Source: Oligella ureolytica DSM 18253 | GTDB lineage: Bacteria > Pseudomonadota > Gammaproteobacteria > Burkholderiales > Burkholderiaceae_B | Assembly: GCF_000373745.1 (NCBI RefSeq) | Contig: NZ_KB892283.1 | Coordinates: forward strand, 1 to 62,828 | Direction of reading: 5' to 3' | DNA length: 62,828 bases | In this document: in pieces, positions 25,168-34,710 of the stretch | Layout: every line of letters starts with the position of its first letter | Numbering within the stretch: the stretch's first letter is position 1 | Notes under the pieces: generated by a model | What the model saw: only the letters and a program-made list of their open reading frames with translations | The model's database searches: none | What the model was told of the DNA's origin: nothing | Made by a program: the position numbers and the translations under genes

Positions 25168-25413
25168 CTAAATCTCCAGTTGAATGCTAACTATCGTAGA
25201 GTGTCTTAATCTATTCTGCAAACAATAGTTTTTGCAAGATAGACGAAGTTAAGAGGAGTTGTTGAGTTTTGTGGTTTAATTTTGCTTTTTAGTAAAAACA
25301 CTAGGTCAATAGTTATTGCTTTTGACAAGATTTTTAGATGTAATTTGAAATAAACACCTTAACTTCCTGTTAAGTTAAACTAGTTATTATCACGTTAAAG
25401 ATTTGAGGTTTTT

Positions 25414-26547
25414 ATGCAGACACAAACGCTAAGTTTAGTAGGCTCGACGCCGGGGACTACTTATCAACTGAGGGCGCTTCATTTTGGTCCTTCAGGTGGC
25501 AAAAAGGTCTATTTACAAGCGAGTTTGCATGGTGATGAATTACCGGGGTCATTGGTAAGCTATTATTTACATCACGAATTGCTAAGGCTTGAACAGGAAA
25601 ATCGCTTAGAAGCGCACATTGTTTTAGTGCCTTTTTGTAATCCCATCGGTTTAGGCCAGATGCTCGATTATCAGCATATTGGGCGTTTCCATTTAGCCAC
25701 AGCACAAAACTTTAATCGCCTACAGATCGGTACGGATCTTTTTTCTAAGCTTGTCGATATCATCGAACGCGAAGAGCATGTTTGGTTTGATAATGTCGCA
25801 GACAATACACGCTTGATACGCTCTTACTTAAAGCGCCTGATCGACGAGTTGCCGGTGCTTACCGAGACGGACTCTTTACACAAAAGCTTACTTAGTTTGT
25901 CCTATGATGCCGATCTGGTGTTGGATTTGCATTGTGATAATCAATCCGTCATGCATTTATATGGTACGCCTGCTGCATGGCCTAAATTAGAGCCACTAGC
26001 ACGTTATTTGGGGAGTCATTGCCAATTACTCTCCGAGGACTCAGGTACCAATTCCTTTGACGAGGTGTTGTCATTGATCTGGGCACGTTTACAGGCCCAG
26101 TATCCTGAGGTGGCGTTAGAATTAGCATGCACCAGTAGTACGGTTGAGTTCAGAGGGGAGTATGACCTGTCCCACGAATTAGCTGAGCAGGATGCAAAAG
26201 CCATTATCCAATATTTAAATCATCAGGGTTTTGTCAGTTTGGCGGCCGAATCGGTAGAGGAGCCACCGGCGTTGGTTAATGAGGCTCATCCCTTGGGCGG
26301 CATCTGTTATGTGGATGCACCGGTAGCAGGGATTGCTGTGTATCTGGTTCAGCCGGGCGATTGGGTTGAGGCGGGTCAAGCCATTGTTGATATTTTAGAT
26401 CCGATCAGTCTTAGCAAAACAACCGTCACCAGTCCTGCCAGAGGCGTCGTCTTTGCACATAGTGCTCAGCGTTTGGCTCGTCCGGAGCGGAAGCTGATGA
26501 GTATTTCCAGTCCGGATGAGCAGGGTAATACCGGGCTGTCACCTTGA
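25414..26547 (+). CDS. Succinylglutamate desuccinylase/aspartoacylase-family protein
   Basis: A 377-residue zinc carboxypeptidase-like hydrolase. Zn ligands are visible in ASLHGDELPG (H and E) and in DLVLDLHCDN (H), and the catalytic Glu is probably in STVEFRGEYDLS. The C-terminal part (about 295-370) reads APVAGIAVYLVQPGDWVEAGQ...VTSPARGVVFAH and resembles a lipoyl-like barrel-sandwich fold without a clear lipoyl Lys. The acylamino substrate is unknown. Its last nine bases overlap the opposing rarD-like gene. Confidence 0.8.
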   Translation: MQTQTLSLVGSTPGTTYQLRALHFGPSGGKKVYLQASLHGDELPGSLVSYYLHHELLRLEQENRLEAHIVLVPFCNPIGLGQMLDYQHIGRFHLATAQNFNRLQIGTDLFSKLVDIIEREEHVWFDNVADNTRLIRSYLKRLIDELPVLTETDSLHKSLLSLSYDADLVLDLHCDNQSVMHLYGTPAAWPKLEPLARYLGSHCQLLSEDSGTNSFDEVLSLIWARLQAQYPEVALELACTSSTVEFRGEYDLSHELAEQDAKAIIQYLNHQGFVSLAAESVEEPPALVNEAHPLGGICYVDAPVAGIAVYLVQPGDWVEAGQAIVDILDPISLSKTTVTSPARGVVFAHSAQRLARPERKLMSISSPDEQGNTGLSP

Positions 26548-27525
26548 TGGTTGATGAGTGTGGGCGTGCGTTTGCGCGTGTGTCTTTTTGTACTGGATAT
26601 AGCTGCTACTGCTAAAAATAATAACGGCAATCCACACAAACACATAGGCAATAAAACGCATGCCGTCAAAGGGTTCTTTGAGGACGAGCCAGCCTAGAAG
26701 AAACTGCATGGTTGGGTTGATATAGAGCAAAATGCCCAGGGTGCTAAGACTCACCCTTTTAGCAGCCGCTGCAAAAAACAATAAGGGGTAGCTGGTCAAT
26801 AAGCCTGTGCCAATCACTAAAAGGATGATCCCGGTATCCAGCTCAAAGAACCTGAATTCGCCAAGGGTATTAAGCCAAGCCAGATAGACGATAGCAATTG
26901 GCAGCATCAGGAGAGTCTCCAGCGTCAAGCCGGGTATGGCGGGCAGGCTGGCTTTTTTACGCAATAAGCTGTAAAAGCTCCATGAGATACTGATGCCAAG
27001 GGCTATCCAGGGGATTTGCCCGCCCAATATAGCGAGCCATAAAACACCACAACAGGCGAGAATGACGGCAAAGACCTGCGCTCGATTGATTGTTTCACCA
27101 ATAAAAATACGCGCTAAGGCGATACTCATGAGTGGTGACATAAAGTAGCCTAAACTTGCCTCAATCACTCGGTTAATGCCGACGCCGTAAATATAGACTA
27201 ACCAATTCGTGCCTAATGCCATTGAGGCGACAAAGAAGATAGCGACTGTTTTGGGGCTTTTTAGCGCGTTCCATAGGTGCTGCTGTTGTCGAGTCACAGC
27301 AAGGAGTAAAAGTGCCCAGATAGTAGCCCAGACCACACGATGCCCCATCAGTTGGGCGGCTGACATGTCTTGGCCATTAAGCATAGACCAATACAGAGGG
27401 AAGAAGCCCCAAGTGCAGTAGCAGATGAGAGCGTAAACGACACCAAGACGGGTTTCTTTGTCTTGGCTCGCAGCAGCGTCTAAGGCAGTGGCCTTGGTGC
27501 GTGTGGGGCTAGGGTGTATTGACAT
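26539..27525 (-). CDS. rarD: RarD-like EamA transporter, copy 1
   Basis: A 328-residue inner-membrane protein with ten hydrophobic segments. LGVVYALICYCTWGFFPLYWSML, HRVVWATIWALLLL, VNRVIEASLGYFMSPLMSIAL (start about GINRVIEAS) and LLTSYPLLFFAAAAKRVSLSTLGILLYINPT are characteristic of RarD/YojE. Function of RarD is not established; it was linked to chloramphenicol sensitivity in Pseudomonas. A closely similar paralogue lies at 28127 with a Nudix gene between. Confidence 0.85.
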   Translation of the reverse strand: MSIHPSPTRTKATALDAAASQDKETRLGVVYALICYCTWGFFPLYWSMLNGQDMSAAQLMGHRVVWATIWALLLLAVTRQQQHLWNALKSPKTVAIFFVASMALGTNWLVYIYGVGINRVIEASLGYFMSPLMSIALARIFIGETINRAQVFAVILACCGVLWLAILGGQIPWIALGISISWSFYSLLRKKASLPAIPGLTLETLLMLPIAIVYLAWLNTLGEFRFFELDTGIILLVIGTGLLTSYPLLFFAAAAKRVSLSTLGILLYINPTMQFLLGWLVLKEPFDGMRFIAYVFVWIAVIIFSSSSYIQYKKTHAQTHAHTHQPSR

Positions 27526-27531
27526 AGGGGC

Positions 27532-28086
27532 TTAGCGTGTTTCAAGTAACCAATGCTGTAATGCCGTGATGGTTTTGACATCTTCGATTTCTTTGTTTTT
27601 GAGTGCATCAATCACCTCATCGCGTGAGCACAACACCGTATCTACAAACTCACCCTCATCGGGCTCAAGTTGGCTATTTTTCTGGAGACCACTGGCTCGG
27701 TATAAATACATATACTCATCACAGAACCCGGGAGCCGTATAGAATTGATGAATCAATTCGAACTTCTCGGCGGTATAGGGTGTTTCTTCAGCTAACTCTC
27801 TTGCTGCCGTACCCTCAGGGGTTTCAGATTCATCACCATCCATTTTGCCGGCAGGGACCTCTAATAACGGTTTATCGATAGGGTAGCGGAACTGGCGTAC
27901 TAAGACGACTTTATCGTCATTCGTAATCGCTAGTACCGCAACAGCAGGACAATGACGTACCACCTCTCGGGTTGCTTGCTGACCATTTGCTAAGGTGACC
28001 GTATCCACATACACCTGCACGATTTGTCCATCGTAAATTTCTTTGCTGGATAGTGTTTGTTCGTGAAGATGTGCAAATTCTGTCAT
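27532..28086 (-). CDS. Nudix hydrolase, probably ADP-ribose pyrophosphatase type
   Basis: A 184-residue Nudix protein related to NudF. Seen: GQIVQVYVDTVTLANGQQATREVVRH, VVLVRQFRYPIDKPLLEVPAGKMDGDE, and the Nudix box ending TAARELAEETPYTAE; family members normally have Gly where Pro is (EExG). The metal Glu residues and the Arg are kept. The start at 28086 is chosen because AAAGGA lies seven bases upstream; the first start at 28179 would overlap the next RarD gene. Likely role: hydrolysis of ADP-ribose or related sugar nucleotides. Confidence 0.85.
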   Translation of the reverse strand: MTEFAHLHEQTLSSKEIYDGQIVQVYVDTVTLANGQQATREVVRHCPAVAVLAITNDDKVVLVRQFRYPIDKPLLEVPAGKMDGDESETPEGTAARELAEETPYTAEKFELIHQFYTAPGFCDEYMYLYRASGLQKNSQLEPDEGEFVDTVLCSRDEVIDALKNKEIEDVKTITALQHWLLETR

Positions 28087-28126
28087 GAGTCGGTCCTTTA
28101 TTAAATAATTGATTGTTAAAACTGCT

Positions 28127-29047
28127 TTACTCGTGGTGTGATTTTTTGTACTGTCTAAAGGAACTGACACTGAAGACAATCACTGCTAACCAGACCAAAA
28201 GATAGCCAAAGAAACGGGTCAGGTCAAAGGCTTCATTCATGATGAGTAAACCAATTAGAAACTGAATGGTAGGTGAAATATATTGTAGTATGCTGATGGT
28301 GCCTAAACTACTTCTTTTAACGGCTGCGGCAAATAGTAAGAGCGGTAGGGCAGTAACGACGCCGGTGCTGACAACAACACTCATCTGCAGGGTCGACAGA
28401 CCGCTAAACACGAGCATCTCTTGGTGATTAAGCCAAGCTAAATATAATAAAGCAAAGGGCAACATTAATAAGGTCTCAAGTGCAAAACCGGGGATAACAG
28501 CCAATCTGACCTTTTTTCTGAATAGGCTATAAATGCCCCACGTGCCGCTTAGAATGAGTGCAAGCCAGGGAAAGTCGCCACTTAAAAATGCTAACCATAC
28601 CACCCCCGCACCTGCTAGTATGACGGCAAGCAGTTGGCTTCTGTTAATCCTCTCACCAACAAAGAGCCTTGCCAATAAAATACTCACAATAGGCGACATA
28701 AAATAACCCAAACTGGTGTCTAGTACGCGATGAATTGAAATGCCATAGATATAGGTCATCCAATTAACCGACAAGGTGAGTGCAGATAAAAAGAAGACAA
28801 ACAGCACATTAGGCTGTGTAATTGCCGCTAGAAAGACCTTATATTGCTTAGAAACCGCGAGCAGAAAAAGGGCAAACACTGAACACCAGACAATGCGTTG
28901 GGCCAGTACTTGATCAGGACCTAAGCCAAAGCCGGTCAGTACATCCCAGTATAGAGGAAATGCCCCCCAGAAAAGATAGCAGCCTACGGCGAGGCTAATG
29001 CCTAATTTAGCCTCCGTCTGTGTAGGGTGTTTGCGTTTATTATTCAT
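28127..29047 (-). CDS. rarD: RarD-like EamA transporter, copy 2
   Basis: A 306-residue inner-membrane protein, RarD type: LGISLAVGCYLFWGAFPLYWDVL, LAQRIVWCSVFALFLLAV, RVLDTSLGYFMSPIVSILLARLF and TALPLLLFAAAVKRSSLGTISILQYISPT. Very like the paralogue at 26539 and in the same orientation; the two appear to be an old tandem duplication separated by the Nudix gene. Substrate unknown. It follows the cardiolipin synthase gene by 15 bases. Confidence 0.85.
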   Translation of the reverse strand: MNNKRKHPTQTEAKLGISLAVGCYLFWGAFPLYWDVLTGFGLGPDQVLAQRIVWCSVFALFLLAVSKQYKVFLAAITQPNVLFVFFLSALTLSVNWMTYIYGISIHRVLDTSLGYFMSPIVSILLARLFVGERINRSQLLAVILAGAGVVWLAFLSGDFPWLALILSGTWGIYSLFRKKVRLAVIPGFALETLLMLPFALLYLAWLNHQEMLVFSGLSTLQMSVVVSTGVVTALPLLLFAAAVKRSSLGTISILQYISPTIQFLIGLLIMNEAFDLTRFFGYLLVWLAVIVFSVSSFRQYKKSHHE

Positions 29048-29062
29048 CGTTGGGAAATAGCT

Positions 29063-30544
29063 TTATAAAATTGGTGACAGCAGGCGGGCTGATGCTTGGA
29101 TTAGGCGTTCATTAAGTGGCAGTTTTGTCAGTGCCACCAGTTCAGATTGCTCCAAGGTTTGGTAAAACTCATCGGATAAGCTTTTATTGATTTTGTCACT
29201 GTAGCTTATAACTGATAGTTCGAAGTTCAAATAAAAGCTGCGGTAGTCAAAGTTTGTACTGCCTATAAAGCTGATATCATCATCAACGATCATCGTTTTA
29301 GTATGCAGCATCCTGGGGAGATAGGTGTACACCTCGATGCCACAGGTAATCAGGTCCTCATACCAAGACTGGGCGGCTTTGCCGACAATATAGGTATCTG
29401 TTTTTTTAGGTACTAAGACTTTTACATCGACTCCGCGTAAGGCAGCTGATGTCAGTGCGAAAAGTGCTGATTGGTCAGGGACAAAATACGGGGTAGTGAG
29501 ATATATGCGGCGCTGCGCTAAATGCATGGCCTCGACCATCACACGTAAAATAGGGGCTAACTCATTATCTGGCCCTGAGGGGATAAGCTGCATGGACAGT
29601 GAAGGAATTTTAGTCTTTTCGGTGAGGAGTTCTGCCTGTTCTTTTTGTTGTAGCAGACGCGCGTCGCTTTTATTCTTCAGGAACTCCAGCAGTTTGCCAT
29701 CATTACGATTGGAATAGTACCAATCCTCTGTAAAAACGGTTTCGAACCAATCGACAATCGGTCCCTCAAAGCGCATATGTACATCGTGATAGGCCCCGGG
29801 GTCAAGGCGTAAGTCTTGCGTATCAGTGATATTTACACCACCGGTGAAGGCTACGTTGCCATCACAGATGATGATTTTACGGTGATTGCGGAAGTTGATC
29901 AGTGATAGCATGCCACCACCTAAGCCTAACTTATGGAAGTAGCACAGGTGACCGCCAGCACGCTCGAAATCTTGCATAAAGCGGCGGCGTAATTTGATTG
30001 AGCCCATACTGTCAACCAATAAATATATTTTGAGCCCCTCATTGAGCTTTTTAATCAGCAGATCGCGCAGTGCTGTGCCGGTTTGGTCCGGAGCAAAAAT
30101 ATAGTATTCAAGCAGGATATACTCTGTGGCTTTTTCAATGGCGCTGAATATGGCTTTGTATGTTGCCTCACCACCTGAATAAATTTCATAAGCAGTGGTG
30201 TAGGTGGGTGGCATATTGGTGATTTGACGGATTAGATTAACAATCGGGCAATGCCTGTCATCGATGGCGTTAGGCTCTATTTTGTGTTTCCAGATTTCTT
30301 GCTGTCGATGAACAAATAGTCGCTTTTCAGCACGCGACATTTTTTGTCTTTCAATTTTTTTAGGGCCAAAGAAATGATAAATAAATAAACCAAGGACAGG
30401 TAAAAGAGCTAGCGATAAAATCCATGCGATGGAAGAAATTGGGTTACGTTTTTGTAGGAGAATGGTGCCTACTAACAGTGCAAAATACACTAGCCATATG
30501 GTAAATATAATTTGCTGCCAGTGCTCTATAAGCCATGTGATCAT
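29063..30544 (-). CDS. cls: Cardiolipin synthase
   Basis: Condenses two phosphatidylglycerol molecules to cardiolipin and glycerol at the inner membrane. The 493-residue protein has two N-terminal membrane helices (about 8-55, TIWLVYFALLVGTILL and ISSIAWILSLALLPVLGLFIYHFFGP) and two phospholipase-D HKD motifs, NFRNHRKIIICDG...GGVN near residue 220 and LHTKTMIVDDDISFIGSTNFDYRS near residue 415. Length matches ClsA/ClsB types with the N-terminal membrane domain. It is first in a probable cls-rarD-nudix-rarD run. Confidence 0.93.
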   Translation of the reverse strand: MITWLIEHWQQIIFTIWLVYFALLVGTILLQKRNPISSIAWILSLALLPVLGLFIYHFFGPKKIERQKMSRAEKRLFVHRQQEIWKHKIEPNAIDDRHCPIVNLIRQITNMPPTYTTAYEIYSGGEATYKAIFSAIEKATEYILLEYYIFAPDQTGTALRDLLIKKLNEGLKIYLLVDSMGSIKLRRRFMQDFERAGGHLCYFHKLGLGGGMLSLINFRNHRKIIICDGNVAFTGGVNITDTQDLRLDPGAYHDVHMRFEGPIVDWFETVFTEDWYYSNRNDGKLLEFLKNKSDARLLQQKEQAELLTEKTKIPSLSMQLIPSGPDNELAPILRVMVEAMHLAQRRIYLTTPYFVPDQSALFALTSAALRGVDVKVLVPKKTDTYIVGKAAQSWYEDLITCGIEVYTYLPRMLHTKTMIVDDDISFIGSTNFDYRSFYLNFELSVISYSDKINKSLSDEFYQTLEQSELVALTKLPLNERLIQASARLLSPIL

Positions 30545-30664
30545 TGATTATCTAAAAAGAAAAGTTAATACCTTGGGAAATATGCATACGTTAATACTCG
30601 CTAGTTAAGCTTATATGAAAATTATTAAAATTGAAAGTATATGCGCAATTAGTACAAATTGAAA

Positions 30665-30697
30665 AAATGCCTAGACGGTGTTTGACGCTAGGCATTT
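30665..30697 (-). terminator. Terminator after the glutathionyl-hydroquinone reductase gene
   Basis: AAATGCCTAG at 30665-30674 pairs with CTAGGCATTT at 30688-30697. On the minus strand the stem is followed by a T run (bases 30667-30662), as expected for the gene ending at 30726. Confidence 0.8.
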
Positions 30698-30725
30698 AAT
30701 CAGAATATAAGAGATAAAGAAGTGA

Positions 30726-31676
30726 TTAGTACATCACGTCGGGACCGTGAGGTACGATACCACTTGGATTGATTTGCTTGTGACTGCCGTAGTAGTGATG
30801 CTTGATATGGTGGAAATTCACTGTGGCAGCGATTTTTTGATTGCTCATAAAGCGCTCAACAAAACGATGCAAATTCGGGTAGTCTTGGATGCGTTTTTTA
30901 TTACATTTAAAGTGGCTATAGTAGACAGAATCAAAGCGTATTAAGGTGGGAAATAAGCGAATATCAGCTTCAGTCAACTGGTTGCCCACCAGATAATCTG
31001 ATTGACTCAGCTCTTCTTCCAGAAAATCCAATGTTTCAAAAAGCGGGACGTAGGCTTCTTCATAGGCTTCTTGCGTCGTGGCAAAGCCACACTTATATAC
31101 CCCATTATTCAGGGTGTGATAGATGCGCTCGTTAATCTCGTCAATTTCACCACGTAAGGGGGCGGGGTAGTAGTGTCCCGGTAGAGCGCCTAAGTCATCA
31201 AACGCTTCGTTGAAGATACGAATGATTTCTGAGGACTCATTATTAATGATGGTCCTTTCTTTTTTATCAAAGAGTACCGGTACGGTTACTTTGCCACTCA
31301 TGCCCGGTTTGGCAAGTGTGTAAATTTGATGTAGAAACTGAGCATTCATGACCGGATCAGCGACGACACCGGGGGCGTCCTCAAAATTCCAACTCTGAGC
31401 GCCCATGTGCCAGTGCACGACGGAGACGCTAATCATATCTTCAAGTCCTTTTAGCACTCTGGTAATCAGCGTGCGGTGAGCCCAAGGACAGGCTAGGCTA
31501 ACATAGAGATGATAGCGGCCTTTTTCAGCGGGAGAGGCTTTTTGTCCCTCAGGACCCGGACTGCCGTCAGTGGTTATCCAGTCTCTAAAAGCAGAGTCCG
31601 GACGAATGAATTTTCCATCTTCTTTGTTTTTAATGAGATTGTCTTCTTGCCAGACGCCGTCAACTAAAATGCCCAT
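30726..31676 (-). CDS. yqjG: Glutathionyl-hydroquinone reductase (Xi-class GST, YqjG/ECM4-like)
   Basis: A 316-residue cytoplasmic enzyme that removes glutathione from glutathionylated quinols. The catalytic Cys is in LACPWAHRTLITRVLKGL, and DGSPGPEGQK..., a long C-terminal helical domain with YKCGFATTQEAY, and the HHYYGSH...NPSGIVPHGP ending are typical of this family. Length about 316-330 is normal. Single-gene unit. Confidence 0.93.
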   Translation of the reverse strand: MGILVDGVWQEDNLIKNKEDGKFIRPDSAFRDWITTDGSPGPEGQKASPAEKGRYHLYVSLACPWAHRTLITRVLKGLEDMISVSVVHWHMGAQSWNFEDAPGVVADPVMNAQFLHQIYTLAKPGMSGKVTVPVLFDKKERTIINNESSEIIRIFNEAFDDLGALPGHYYPAPLRGEIDEINERIYHTLNNGVYKCGFATTQEAYEEAYVPLFETLDFLEEELSQSDYLVGNQLTEADIRLFPTLIRFDSVYYSHFKCNKKRIQDYPNLHRFVERFMSNQKIAATVNFHHIKHHYYGSHKQINPSGIVPHGPDVMY

Positions 31677-31778
31677 GATGATTCCTTAAAAGTGAGTGTT
31701 AATTAGTTATAACAAAAGTCAGCGCGGTTGAGGAGTGGTATTTTTCTAATGGATTGTTTTTAAATGTGAAACAATGGA

Positions 31779-31821
31779 GCTAAGCAGGGTAGGTTTTAGT
31801 TACTTACCCATGGTGCTTAGC
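31779..31821 (-). terminator. Possible terminator after dppF
   Basis: GCTAAGCA at 31779-31786 pairs with TGCTTAGC at 31814-31821, extended inside by GGGTA/TACCC. It overlaps the dppF stop codon. The minus strand beyond it is only modestly T-rich. Confidence 0.35.
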
Positions 31822-32818
31822 CCTCAGAATCACGGCCTTCAGCGACGGCATGGCAAGCAATCTGAATTCCTTGAAATTCTAATAGTCCAGGAATTTCCTG
31901 ACGGCAACGCTCGTTGGCGAGCGGGCAGCGCGGATGGAAGGTACAGCCACTGGGTGGGTTGAGAGGATTCGGAACTTCACCCGCTACCTGTACGCGACGC
32001 TTACCACTACCACTCATATCGGGAATGGCGCCTAAGAGCATTTTTGTATAGGGGTGACGAGGTTTAGTAAACAACTCATCACGAGAAGCGATCTCAACAA
32101 TTCTTCCAAGGTACATCACACCCACACGGTCGGCCATATGATGAATAACGGCTAGGTTATGGGAAATAAATAAGTAGCTTAGACCGAGCTCTTTTTGTAG
32201 CTTTTTCATCAAATTGAGTACTTGAGCTTGTACAGACACGTCTAGGGCTGAGGTTGGCTCATCGCAGACAATAAACTCCGGATTTAAGGCCAAGGCTCGG
32301 GCAATAGAAATACGCTGACGTTGACCGCCTGAGAATTGATGGGGATAGCGATTGATATCGCTTGCACTTAAACCCACTTGCTCCAGCAGCTCAGCAACAC
32401 GGGCTTTTTGTTCTGTTGTCGATAAGATGCTGTGAGCGCGTAGCGGTTCCGCAATAATGCGACCCACGCGCCAGCGTGGATTGAGGCTGGCATAGGGATC
32501 CTGAAAAATCATTTGCAGACGGCGACGCATGGCCTGGTTTTGCTGTTTAGTCATTGTAGACAGCTCTTGGCCATCGAACTTAATACTGCCTTTACTGAGA
32601 TCGTATAGACCGGTCAATAGGCGTGCAACAGTCGATTTGCCACAGCCTGACTCGCCCACAAGGGCTAAGGTCTCACCCTTATTGAGGGTAAAGCTGACAT
32701 CATCAACGGCACGTAAAAGTACCTTTGGTCGACGATAAATGACGCGCTCCAGCCAAGGGGAGGAAACATCAAAGTAACGTGCAATATGCTTAACTTCAAT
32801 CAAAGGATGTTGGCTCAT
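31817..32818 (-). CDS. dppF: Dipeptide/oligopeptide ABC transporter ATP-binding protein (DppF type)
   Basis: One of two ATPases energising peptide import. Walker A LVGESGCGKSTVARLLTGL, Q-loop FQDPYASLNPR, signature FSGGQRQRISIARALALNP, Walker B FIVCDEPTSALDVSVQ, and the C-terminal oligopeptide/dipeptide domain with CTFHPRCPLANERC. ATG at 32818 overlaps the dppD stop in ATGA; an upstream start at 32842 is less likely. Last gene of the leftward dppABCDF operon. Confidence 0.9.
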   Translation of the reverse strand: MSQHPLIEVKHIARYFDVSSPWLERVIYRRPKVLLRAVDDVSFTLNKGETLALVGESGCGKSTVARLLTGLYDLSKGSIKFDGQELSTMTKQQNQAMRRRLQMIFQDPYASLNPRWRVGRIIAEPLRAHSILSTTEQKARVAELLEQVGLSASDINRYPHQFSGGQRQRISIARALALNPEFIVCDEPTSALDVSVQAQVLNLMKKLQKELGLSYLFISHNLAVIHHMADRVGVMYLGRIVEIASRDELFTKPRHPYTKMLLGAIPDMSGSGKRRVQVAGEVPNPLNPPSGCTFHPRCPLANERCRQEIPGLLEFQGIQIACHAVAEGRDSEG

Positions 32819-33786
32819 GCCTTCGCCTCCTCGTGTAACCAACAGGCGACTTGACGGTCATTCACGGTGATTAACTCAGGTCGTTCGACTAAACACTTGT
32901 CAAATGCTTCGCGGCAGCGTGGATTAAAGGCGCAGCCTTTAGGAATGGCGTTTAAGCGAGGCATACTGCCGGGAATTTGCTCTAATTCACTAACCTCGGC
33001 GTCAAGCGTAGGAATGGAGCGCATGAGACCATTGGTGTAGGGATGAAGTGCATGTTGAATCACGTCTTGAACGGCTCCTATCTCAATAATACGACCTGCA
33101 TACATGACAGCCACTCGATCGGCCGTCTCTGCAATTACGCCCATATCATGGGTAATCAGCATGACGGAGGTGCCATTTTCTTTGCAGAGTTTTTTTAAGA
33201 GGTCAATAATCTGTGCTTGGATTGAAACGTCTAAGGCGGTTGTCGGTTCATCGGCCACAATGAGCTTTGGGTCAGCCGCCAGAGCTAAGGCAATAACGAC
33301 ACGTTGACGCATCCCACCTGAGAACTGGTGGGGATAGTGATCAATGCGTTCCCGGGCGGCCGGAATACCGGTGGATTCAAGCAGTTCAATGGCTCGCTCT
33401 TTGGCCTGTTTGCTGCTTAGATTCAGGTGTGTCTGTATGGTCTCTACGATTTGGTAGCCTACGGTATAGAGCGGGTTTAAAGAAGTCAGGGGGTCTTGGA
33501 AAATAGCCCCAATTTCACGACCGCGTACCTTGCGCATTTCTTTTGCATCTAAGTTATCGATGCGCTTGTCATCTAAGTAAATCTCACCACCGCTAATACG
33601 GCCCGGAGGATCGAGTAGACCGATAATAGAGGCACCGGTAAGCGATTTGCCGGCGCCTGACTCACCAACGACACCTAATACTTCACCACGACTGATACTG
33701 AACGATATATCATCGAGTGCTTTTAGTACGCCCCGGCGGGTGGGAAATTCCACCTGAAGATGTTTTACTTCTAATAACGAACTCAT
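32815..33786 (-). CDS. dppD: Dipeptide/oligopeptide ABC transporter ATP-binding protein (DppD type)
   Basis: The second ATPase of the peptide importer: Walker A VVGESGAGKSLTGASIIGLL, Q-loop FQDPLTSLNPLYTV, signature FSGGMRQRVVIALALAADP, Walker B IVADEPTTALDVSIQ, His switch MLITHDMGVIAE, and CAFNPRCREAFDKC, a cysteine motif that in this family can hold an Fe-S cluster. It starts 10 bases after dppC and overlaps dppF by four bases. Confidence 0.92.
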   Translation of the reverse strand: MSSLLEVKHLQVEFPTRRGVLKALDDISFSISRGEVLGVVGESGAGKSLTGASIIGLLDPPGRISGGEIYLDDKRIDNLDAKEMRKVRGREIGAIFQDPLTSLNPLYTVGYQIVETIQTHLNLSSKQAKERAIELLESTGIPAARERIDHYPHQFSGGMRQRVVIALALAADPKLIVADEPTTALDVSIQAQIIDLLKKLCKENGTSVMLITHDMGVIAETADRVAVMYAGRIIEIGAVQDVIQHALHPYTNGLMRSIPTLDAEVSELEQIPGSMPRLNAIPKGCAFNPRCREAFDKCLVERPELITVNDRQVACWLHEEAKA

Positions 33787-33796
33787 TGTCTTTAGC

Positions 33797-34708
33797 CTAG
33801 TTCAGTTTAGGATTGAGCGCATCGCGTAGCCAATCACCTAATAAATTCACTGATAGTACGAGTAGTACCAACATGACACCGGGGAAGATAGTAATCCACC
33901 ATTCACCGGAAAAGAGAAAGTCATTGCCTACACGGATTAGCGTACCGAGTGAGGGGGAGGTCGGTGGCACGCCCACACCTAAGAAGGAGAGGGTAGCTTC
34001 GGTGATAATGGCTGTGGCTAAATGCACGGTTGCTAAGACGAGCACCGGCCCCATGACATTAGGTAGCACATGGGTCAGCATAATCCGTGTGCTTGAAATG
34101 CCGATGACCTTAGCTGCTTGGATATATTCCTTGTTTTTCTCCACCATGGTTGAACCGCGTACCGTGCGAGCATATTGAGGCCAGCCGGCAAGAGCAATGG
34201 CGCCGATAAGCACAGGAAAGGAAATGCTGTCCAGCATGTGTTGAGGAACCATTGCACGAGCGACACCATCAATTAAGAGGGCGATTAAAATGGCCGGAAA
34301 TGACAGCTGCACATCGGCAACACGCATAATAAACGCTTCGACCCGACCACCGGCATAGCCTGCCAACAAGCCTAGTAAGATGCCGATAAACATAGCAAGG
34401 GCAACAGAGGCAAAGCCGATAAGTAGGGAAATGCGAGTGCCGTAGAGCAGTGATGAAAATAAATCGCGGCCTTGGCTGTCGGTACCTAAGAGGTAAGTAA
34501 ATTTGCCATGCTCTTCCCAAGCCGGTGGTAAGAGTGCATCAAATAAATCGATAGAGGCTAAATCAAAAGGATTATGAGGTGCCAGTATGGGTGCACCAAA
34601 GGCGCCGATAAATAAGACCAGTGTGATGATGGTGCCAAAAATGGCTGTCGGTGTATGACGCCAAGACCAAGCAAGATCATTATCCCAAAAACGTTTTAGA
34701 GCACTCAT
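33797..34708 (-). CDS. dppC: Dipeptide/oligopeptide ABC transporter permease (DppC type)
   Basis: A 303-residue inner-membrane permease. N-terminal OppC-type segment (helix IFGTIITLVLFIGAFGAPILAPHNPFD), and the coupling EAA-like loop VRGSTMVEKNKEYIQAAKVIGIS. About six hydrophobic segments. Works with DppB as the transmembrane pair. Two bases separate it from dppB. Confidence 0.92.
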   Translation of the reverse strand: MSALKRFWDNDLAWSWRHTPTAIFGTIITLVLFIGAFGAPILAPHNPFDLASIDLFDALLPPAWEEHGKFTYLLGTDSQGRDLFSSLLYGTRISLLIGFASVALAMFIGILLGLLAGYAGGRVEAFIMRVADVQLSFPAILIALLIDGVARAMVPQHMLDSISFPVLIGAIALAGWPQYARTVRGSTMVEKNKEYIQAAKVIGISSTRIMLTHVLPNVMGPVLVLATVHLATAIITEATLSFLGVGVPPTSPSLGTLIRVGNDFLFSGEWWITIFPGVMLVLLVLSVNLLGDWLRDALNPKLN

Positions 34709-34710
34709 GA

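Noticed and set aside
25359-25378. TTAACTT/AAGTTAA dyad before the aspartoacylase-like gene
   Set aside because: Possible operator but short and AT-rich; too little support to list as a site.
33813-34178. 121-codon plus-strand frame inside dppC
   Set aside because: Antisense shadow of a well-supported permease gene.
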